Of a stretch of DNA of 9,087 bases, positions 4,702 to 9,087 are shown piece by piece (the first letter of the stretch is position 1; the number at the start of each line of letters is the position of its first letter). The translations under genes were made by a program, and so were the position numbers. The DNA is from CAZJAD01 sp964543855 (GTDB taxonomy: Bacteria > Electryoneota > RPQS01 > DYHQ01), in contig CAZJAD010000095.1 in NCBI GenBank assembly GCA_964543855.1, positions 1-9,087 of the forward strand, in the 5' to 3' direction. The notes under the pieces were generated by a model. The model was given only the letters and a program-made list of their open reading frames with translations. It ran no database searches and was not told where the DNA came from.

Positions 4702-7281
4702 ATGAAGAAGGGCGTTGCGCTTTGGATGGTGCTCGTGTTCGCCTTCGCGGGAGCAGCCTTTGCCGCTACCGCGACGATGCAGCAGGCTGCACCGGTACAG
4801 TCTGTTATGAAGACCGTCGCTGAACCCGCGTACAATGACGGTTGGGTTGATGTATTTTCTGTCGAAATGGAGTCGAGTTGGCGTGACGGACGTCACACCA
4901 TCGACGGCCATCTTGATGTTTTCGACAGTACGGTTGTGATCGACGACATGGAAGGCGGTTTTCCGGCATGGACGAGCGCGGATCTGTCCGCCGGAATCTA
5001 CTGGATGCTCCATGACACACTCACGTATAACCCGCCTGGACTGTCGTGGGTGTGTGCCGACACCTGTATGGCCTCGCCCGGTTACGCGGTGGGTTACAAC
5101 AATCACTGGCTGCAGTACCTTATCTCCGATACCCTCGATTTTACCTCGACCTCTTCACCACGGCTGCAATTCAAGGCGCATTGGAAGATCGAGGTTCCCG
5201 ACACCCACTCGGAACCGGGTTGCTTATATGATATGTGGGACGGGTGGAATGTGTGGGGTTCCACGGATGGCGGAGCCTCGTGGGCAGTGCTTACCCCCGT
5301 CATGCCGCCGTATACCGGAAGCAGCTCGTTTGCTTTCGGTTACGAGTGGGGCATGGGGTGTGACATTCCGGCCTATGGCGGTACGGACTATGCTGATAAT
5401 TTCACGGATTGCATCTTCGACCTCTCAAGTCTCAATGGTTACGGTGACGTGCTGGTGCGTTGGGCTTTCTGCACGGATCCGGCGTGGTGCAGCATTGATG
5501 ATCCGTCTTTCTATGGGCTTGTCATTGACCAGATCCGGATTACGGACGGCCCGACTACGCTGTTCTCCAATGATGGTTCACTCGATGAGATGGCCCTGGA
5601 TCAGGGACCGATAGCGGAGGATGTGTGGGTCTATGACAACTCCACGTCTCACTCGCCGACGCACTGCTGGACGGCGACGATGCCGGCGTACAACTCCGCG
5701 CGTGGTCTTTATTCTCACCCCATCACGCTTCCCACGGGGTACGACAGGCTGAGCATTCGCTATTATGTGTGGTGTGACATGCCGGATTCTGACGGTGACG
5801 GTGATAACAGCCTCGAAGACTATTATTATGTGATGGTTGCCGAAGATGATCCCTGCGCCGTCTATGAGATGGTCGTCTATGACTATGGGTACGCCGATGG
5901 CTCGGAGCCCCCGGGAGGCAACTCCCTGATTGGCTGGGTCGAGAGACGGGGGGGACTCATCAGTGGAGGTACACACCAGTCGTACATTGACATCACGGAT
6001 TACGCCGGACTGACTGTCCGTCTTGCCTTCCGCCATATCACTGACGACAACGACGACGGCGGTATCGGGACGGGCTTGCATGTTGACGATGTTGAAGTCG
6101 TGGCGACCCGTGCTTTCAATGATGACCTGGCCTCCGCTAACTTGGTCGTTCCATTTCCCACGACGGTCGGTCTGGGGCGGGTTTTCCAGTACGACATCAT
6201 CAACGAGGGTTTGAACAATCAGGGCACGCTGATTCGGTCGGAATACTGGGTCTACGATCCGACTGGCGCGGTGGAGCAGACGGCTACTCCGTACTATACG
6301 GGAACGGTACTCGAGCCGGGCGACGACACGACTTTCTATGTGGCATGGACACCGGCGATGGTGGGTTCCTACTTCTTCGAGGCGCGGAGCAATCTGACTC
6401 GGGATCAGGACCCAAGCAACGATACGACGTCGACTCCGATCAATGAGCCACTCAACGCTGATTCAAATTTGGCGGTGACGGTGCGTCCCGCTGGCGAGTA
6501 TGAGCTGGCCTATCACACGCGTCAACTGACGACTCGATTCTCGAATCCGCGCTATGTGCGCTATACACCGTTAGCGGACGGGGTTCCCGCCGGAACGGCG
6601 AATGCATTTGACATCACGACGATTCGGGCCATGTGGAATTACGACGATCAGTTGGCGGACACGGGTGCCAAAGTATGGATCGAATTCTGGGAGGCTGGTC
6701 CCGACACGGATCACCACGGTGATCTTATCAATCGTATCGAGACAAAGATCGACACGAGCGAGACCATCGGCTACCTTGGCCTGGAGCACTGGTGGACGAT
6801 GGATGTTACGGGGACTCCGGGTCTGCAGAATCGTTCCGGCAATTTCTGGGTGTCGATGACGGCGAAGGATAGTATCGGCGGCGGTCTTTATCCCAGCCCG
6901 TTGGGTGGCTATGTGGATCCTGAATTCTACGACGGTCACCACTATGTGGTTCGTTTGGACTGCACCGGGACTCCCCTTAACCCGTCACCGGGTCGGTATC
7001 TGCTTCAGACCACGATCGAGCCGGCTGCCAATACGAATCCGCCGGACCTTGTGGACAGTCTTGTCATCAAGAAGGAGGACGGCCAAGCGAATGTCGTTCT
7101 GAATTGGGGGCCGACGGCCAATGCGACAGGGTACCATGTCTATAGGCTGACCAGCCCGTTCCAAGATTACACGACGGGAACCAAACTGACTCTGCTGCCC
7201 CTCGCGGTAACCACCTACACGGATGTCGGGGCGACCGGTGCCGGTATCAAATTCTTCTATGTGGTCGTTGGCATCAACTGA
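4702..7281 (+). CDS. Exported multi-domain protein with two MAM-like modules and a C-terminal Fn3-like module
   Basis: 859 aa. Residues 1-21 are a signal peptide (MKKG, hydrophobic core, AFA|AT). Residues 22-76 look like a short N-terminal extension. About 77-283 are MAM/immune-inhibitor-A-like (DDMEGGFPAW, then WNVWGSTDGGASW, ending LVIDQIRITDG). About 284-470 are a second module of the same type ending LHVDDVEVVATRAF, with an acidic DSDGDGDNSLED loop at 362-373 that resembles a calcium-binding loop. About 472-585 are CARDB-like (IINEGLNNQG, then VAWTPAMVGSYFF). Residues 586-777 are an unassigned beta-rich region. About 778-859 are Fn3-like (VVLNWGPTANATGYHVYRL, ending FFYVVVGIN at the stop). 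There is no HExxH, so it is not an M6 peptidase itself although the modules resemble M6 accessory domains. There is no T9SS tail. It is probably an extracellular or surface carbohydrate- or protein-binding factor, possibly controlled by the structured leader upstream. Confidence 0.92.
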   Translation: MKKGVALWMVLVFAFAGAAFAATATMQQAAPVQSVMKTVAEPAYNDGWVDVFSVEMESSWRDGRHTIDGHLDVFDSTVVIDDMEGGFPAWTSADLSAGIYWMLHDTLTYNPPGLSWVCADTCMASPGYAVGYNNHWLQYLISDTLDFTSTSSPRLQFKAHWKIEVPDTHSEPGCLYDMWDGWNVWGSTDGGASWAVLTPVMPPYTGSSSFAFGYEWGMGCDIPAYGGTDYADNFTDCIFDLSSLNGYGDVLVRWAFCTDPAWCSIDDPSFYGLVIDQIRITDGPTTLFSNDGSLDEMALDQGPIAEDVWVYDNSTSHSPTHCWTATMPAYNSARGLYSHPITLPTGYDRLSIRYYVWCDMPDSDGDGDNSLEDYYYVMVAEDDPCAVYEMVVYDYGYADGSEPPGGNSLIGWVERRGGLISGGTHQSYIDITDYAGLTVRLAFRHITDDNDDGGIGTGLHVDDVEVVATRAFNDDLASANLVVPFPTTVGLGRVFQYDIINEGLNNQGTLIRSEYWVYDPTGAVEQTATPYYTGTVLEPGDDTTFYVAWTPAMVGSYFFEARSNLTRDQDPSNDTTSTPINEPLNADSNLAVTVRPAGEYELAYHTRQLTTRFSNPRYVRYTPLADGVPAGTANAFDITTIRAMWNYDDQLADTGAKVWIEFWEAGPDTDHHGDLINRIETKIDTSETIGYLGLEHWWTMDVTGTPGLQNRSGNFWVSMTAKDSIGGGLYPSPLGGYVDPEFYDGHHYVVRLDCTGTPLNPSPGRYLLQTTIEPAANTNPPDLVDSLVIKKEDGQANVVLNWGPTANATGYHVYRLTSPFQDYTTGTKLTLLPLAVTTYTDVGATGAGIKFFYVVVGIN

Positions 7282-7332
7282 TGGTTCACCGGCGCGCATT
7301 CTGATGGTTTTTTGACAATCCATCATAAGAGC

Positions 7333-7363
7333 CACGGCCCCCGGGATTTCCCCGGGGGCCGTG
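7333..7363 (+). terminator. Strong GC hairpin after the 4702 gene
   Basis: CACGGCCCCCGGG (7333-7345) pairs with CCCGGGGGCCGTG (7351-7363) in a 13-bp perfect stem with the 5-nt loop ATTTC, 52 bases past the stop codon. No T tract follows on the plus strand. The T6 run at 7308-7313 comes before the stem and cannot serve it. It most likely terminates or stabilises the 3' end of the 4702 transcript. Confidence 0.65.
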
Positions 7364-7551
7364 CTGCTTCGGGAGGTCGCGCTTGGCCGGATTGCCCGGT
7401 GGGTATGATCTCGTCCGAATGGCAGGGTGTGATTCTGACGCCACGAGAGCAGCGCAGCGGTGTTTCGCTTGCGTTGACGGTGTCGCGTGATGTGGCAAGC
7501 GTGATCTTCGTGAGGCAGGGTAAACGGCGGGTAGACCTCCAATCCGCGGAT
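7364..7551. other. Convergent spacer between two hairpins
   Basis: 188 bases between the plus-strand hairpin and the minus-strand terminator. A plus-strand frame is open across it, but it runs through both hairpins and into the antisense of the peptidase gene. I see no convincing gene, promoter or repeat here. Confidence 0.6.
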
Positions 7552-7590
7552 AAAAAAAGTGGCCCCGAGATGTGCTCTTCGGGGCCACTT
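7552..7590 (-). terminator. Rho-independent terminator of the C25 peptidase gene
   Basis: Read on the minus strand, AAGTGGCCCCGA (7590-7579) pairs with TCGGGGCCACTT (7568-7557) in a 12-bp perfect stem with a 10-nt loop. The stem's last two T are part of a run of seven T (7558-7552), so five T follow the stem. It begins 24 bases after the peptidase stop codon. This is the clearest classical terminator in the window. Confidence 0.92.
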
Positions 7591-7614
7591 GTGCTATCGC
7601 CTTCCAGCAGGGGG

Positions 7615-9087
7615 CTAATTCTTCACAGCAATGACCTGGTAGAACCGCTGTTCAAAGCCCGTTGCCGCACCGACGATCGTGTACGGTGGTTCCGTCACGA
7701 CCTCAAATGTCTCGTTAAACATGATCGGGTCATCTGAGGCGTAGACATGGTATTCATCCGCGTCCGTCGGAGTCCAATTCAGAACAAGATCGTCGCCCGA
7801 GACCAACACGGTGAGATCAGCTACTGCCTCCGTCCCTGTCACGATTTCTATGGTGGCAAGGTAGGGTTCCATGTCGTGGCCTGTGACCGCAATGTGGAGC
7901 ATACCGGTTGCCAAGGCGGCTTCTCCGAGACTCATCGTCGCCGTGCCACTCTCGAAGATGTACTGCGAGGCATAGATTTCATCGTTTTCATCGTGGACAC
8001 ATACGAGGGCCCAGTCTACGACACCGCTCACTGTGACATCAAAGGTTGTATCGCCTGCAGAGAACAGCGAATCGTGAGTGACGCCGATGCGCGCAGGAAT
8101 TGCTGTCCACAGATCGATTGACGGGTCGCCCATCAGGTTGTACATCTCGAAGTAGCGACGCGTCGTGCCGCTGTTGCCGAAGTAGTCATAGTAGCGCAGC
8201 TTTCCATAGTTCATCATCCCAGCCATCCAGGTCTGGTTCTCTTCGTTGTGGTCAACATTTTCGCAGAAGCCTTCCATCACGCGCTTCTCGAGAATGTCAT
8301 CTTGCGTCCAATAGGAAGTGACTGACGATCCCATGGCGCCGATCGCCGCGTGGTCATCCCGCAGCCACGTCTCCATGAAGCACTCACTGTACGAGAAATT
8401 CCCCGTCAAGCAGGAGTAGCTCTGGACAAAGGGATAGACCGTATTGGTGAGGGAGTTCACGTTGCTCTGGTAGAAAGGTGGGCCATCGGCCCAGTAGGTG
8501 ACATCCCCGTGACCGGAGAAAATGGAGAGCGAGCGACCGGCATTATGAGACAGCGTTACTTGATAGGTTGTGGCGCTGTAAGTATGGCAGTAGAGCCGGT
8601 CGTATTCATAACCGTCCGGGCCGAGGTAATTACTGATCACATAGTTGTGCGTGCCTTCGGAAACCGTGTAGTTGTCGCAGGACGCCATGAACACGGCGTA
8701 CTTCTCCCAGGTGTCGTTGCCGGACCAGCCAACCTGTTCGTATTCCTCGGTTTTGTTGAGGATGTTCGTAAGATCCGTCAGATTCGCGACGGACCAGCGC
8801 CCCAGATCGACATCGGGCCAGTAATCCGTTCCTCTGAGCAGCGAGTAATTCAAGTCCGTATTTGGATTGCCCGAACCACTGCCCGTCCACCGTGGGATTG
8901 CATCGACATCACCAATCAGCAGAACAAAGGTCGGGGCAATCGGCCAGTTATAATAGGCATTCTCGATGTACGCCAATATGGAGGCGGCTGTTGTCCCGGT
9001 GGAGTCGGTTGTCCTCAACACCGGCCGAAAGCCCTTCTCGAACTTCCAATCGACATAGTCCAGAAGGTCGGCGTTGTCTTCCCAGTC
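7615..9087 (-). CDS. Gingipain-family (C25) cysteine peptidase, 3' part
   Basis: 490 residues are visible, open to the window edge. The GTG at 9021 is not a real start, because conserved C25 sequence (LLDYVDWKFEKGF) lies upstream of it in frame. The stop is TAG at 7617-7615. Visible C25 hallmarks: FVLLIGDVDAIP; DYWPDVDLGRWSV; SGHGDVTYWAD with the catalytic His codon at 8511-8509; SYSCLTGNF with the catalytic Cys codon at 8412-8410; GSSVTSYW; and NLMGDPSIDLWT closing the catalytic domain. An Ig-like domain follows (about 8112-7834), then a C-terminal Fn3-like module (7830-7618; LVLNWTPTDADEYHVY, ending FYQVIAVKN). C25 enzymes cleave after Arg or Lys in gingipains and act as the sortase in PorU. 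Specificity here cannot be read. The layout looks more like a secreted gingipain-type peptidase than PorU. There is no T9SS tail, unlike typical gingipains. Confidence 0.93.
   Translation of the reverse strand, partial: DWEDNADLLDYVDWKFEKGFRPVLRTTDSTGTTAASILAYIENAYYNWPIAPTFVLLIGDVDAIPRWTGSGSGNPNTDLNYSLLRGTDYWPDVDLGRWSVANLTDLTNILNKTEEYEQVGWSGNDTWEKYAVFMASCDNYTVSEGTHNYVISNYLGPDGYEYDRLYCHTYSATTYQVTLSHNAGRSLSIFSGHGDVTYWADGPPFYQSNVNSLTNTVYPFVQSYSCLTGNFSYSECFMETWLRDDHAAIGAMGSSVTSYWTQDDILEKRVMEGFCENVDHNEENQTWMAGMMNYGKLRYYDYFGNSGTTRRYFEMYNLMGDPSIDLWTAIPARIGVTHDSLFSAGDTTFDVTVSGVVDWALVCVHDENDEIYASQYIFESGTATMSLGEAALATGMLHIAVTGHDMEPYLATIEIVTGTEAVADLTVLVSGDDLVLNWTPTDADEYHVYASDDPIMFNETFEVVTEPPYTIVGAATGFEQRFYQVIAVKN

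Noticed and set aside
4383..4835. 150-codon minus-strand frame and 64-codon plus-strand frame (4455-4649) over the candidate RNA
   Set aside because: No ribosome sites. The minus frame overlaps the well-supported start of the 4702 gene, and the plus frame starts at a TTG and runs through the terminator hairpin. No recognisable domain in either.
4702..7281. Assignment of the 859-aa protein as an M6 (immune inhibitor A) peptidase
   Set aside because: Only accessory-type modules are present; no HExxH zinc motif is visible anywhere in the chain.
7308..7317. T6 run and TTGACA at 7312-7317 as terminator or promoter
   Set aside because: No stem precedes the T run, and no acceptable -10 lies about 17 bases after the TTGACA.
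7312..7737. 141-codon plus-strand frame in the convergent spacer
   Set aside because: It passes through both the 7333-7363 and 7552-7590 hairpins and continues antisense to the C25 peptidase. No ribosome site or known domain.
1..9087. CRISPR array, tRNA or rRNA genes, insertion sequence, phage or defence genes
   Set aside because: None seen: no regularly spaced repeats, no cloverleaf-like sequence, and no transposase, integrase or nuclease motifs on either strand.

Overview
The window looks like a scaffold from an uncultured bacterium of the FCB superphylum (the Bacteroidota, Calditrichota, Zixibacteria, Cloacimonadota and Eisenbacteria neighbourhood). The clues are two proteins ending in a textbook type IX secretion (T9SS) type A C-terminal sorting domain (YPNPFN start, KMLLTR or KVVLTK end), large multi-domain secreted beta-sandwich proteins (cohesin-like, Fn3-like, MAM-like), and a gingipain-family (C25) cysteine peptidase. 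The phylum cannot be settled from this sequence. A run of exactly 100 N at 1297-1396 marks a scaffold join.

Layout. 1-2121 (+): 3' part of a large secreted Ig/Fn3/cohesin protein with a T9SS tail, broken by the N gap. 2155-2185: GC-rich hairpin. 2207-2995 (+): secreted cohesin-like protein with a T9SS tail. 3121-3867 (+): a tandem paralogue with the same signal peptide and cohesin-like module (about 84% identical by hand count) but a different C-terminal module and no T9SS tail. 3868-4701: 834 bases without a convincing gene. It holds an inverted repeat, a possible terminator, a near-consensus sigma-70 promoter (TTGACA-17-TATACT), and a roughly 240-nt segment that begins with a strong hairpin and ends in a terminator-like hairpin. 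That segment is either a small RNA or an attenuator leader for the next gene. 4702-7281 (+): 859-aa exported protein with two MAM-like modules, a CARDB-like module, an unassigned module and a C-terminal Fn3-like module. 7282-7614: convergent spacer with a hairpin on each side; the one at 7552-7590 is a classical minus-strand terminator. 7615-9087 (-): 3' part of a C25 peptidase with visible catalytic His and Cys, running off the window.

How the genes fit together. All five are exported, surface or extracellular proteins, so this is a cell-surface and secretome locus rather than a metabolic operon. The most interesting pattern is at the C-termini. Two proteins carry the standard T9SS tail. The other three, including the gingipain-like peptidase, stop exactly at the end of an Fn3-like module. 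The neighbouring duplicates at 2207 and 3121 carry the same passenger domain on the two tail types. The second item of interest is the structured RNA or leader at 4396-4639, whose 5' hairpin and 3' terminator share a mutually exclusive pairing segment.
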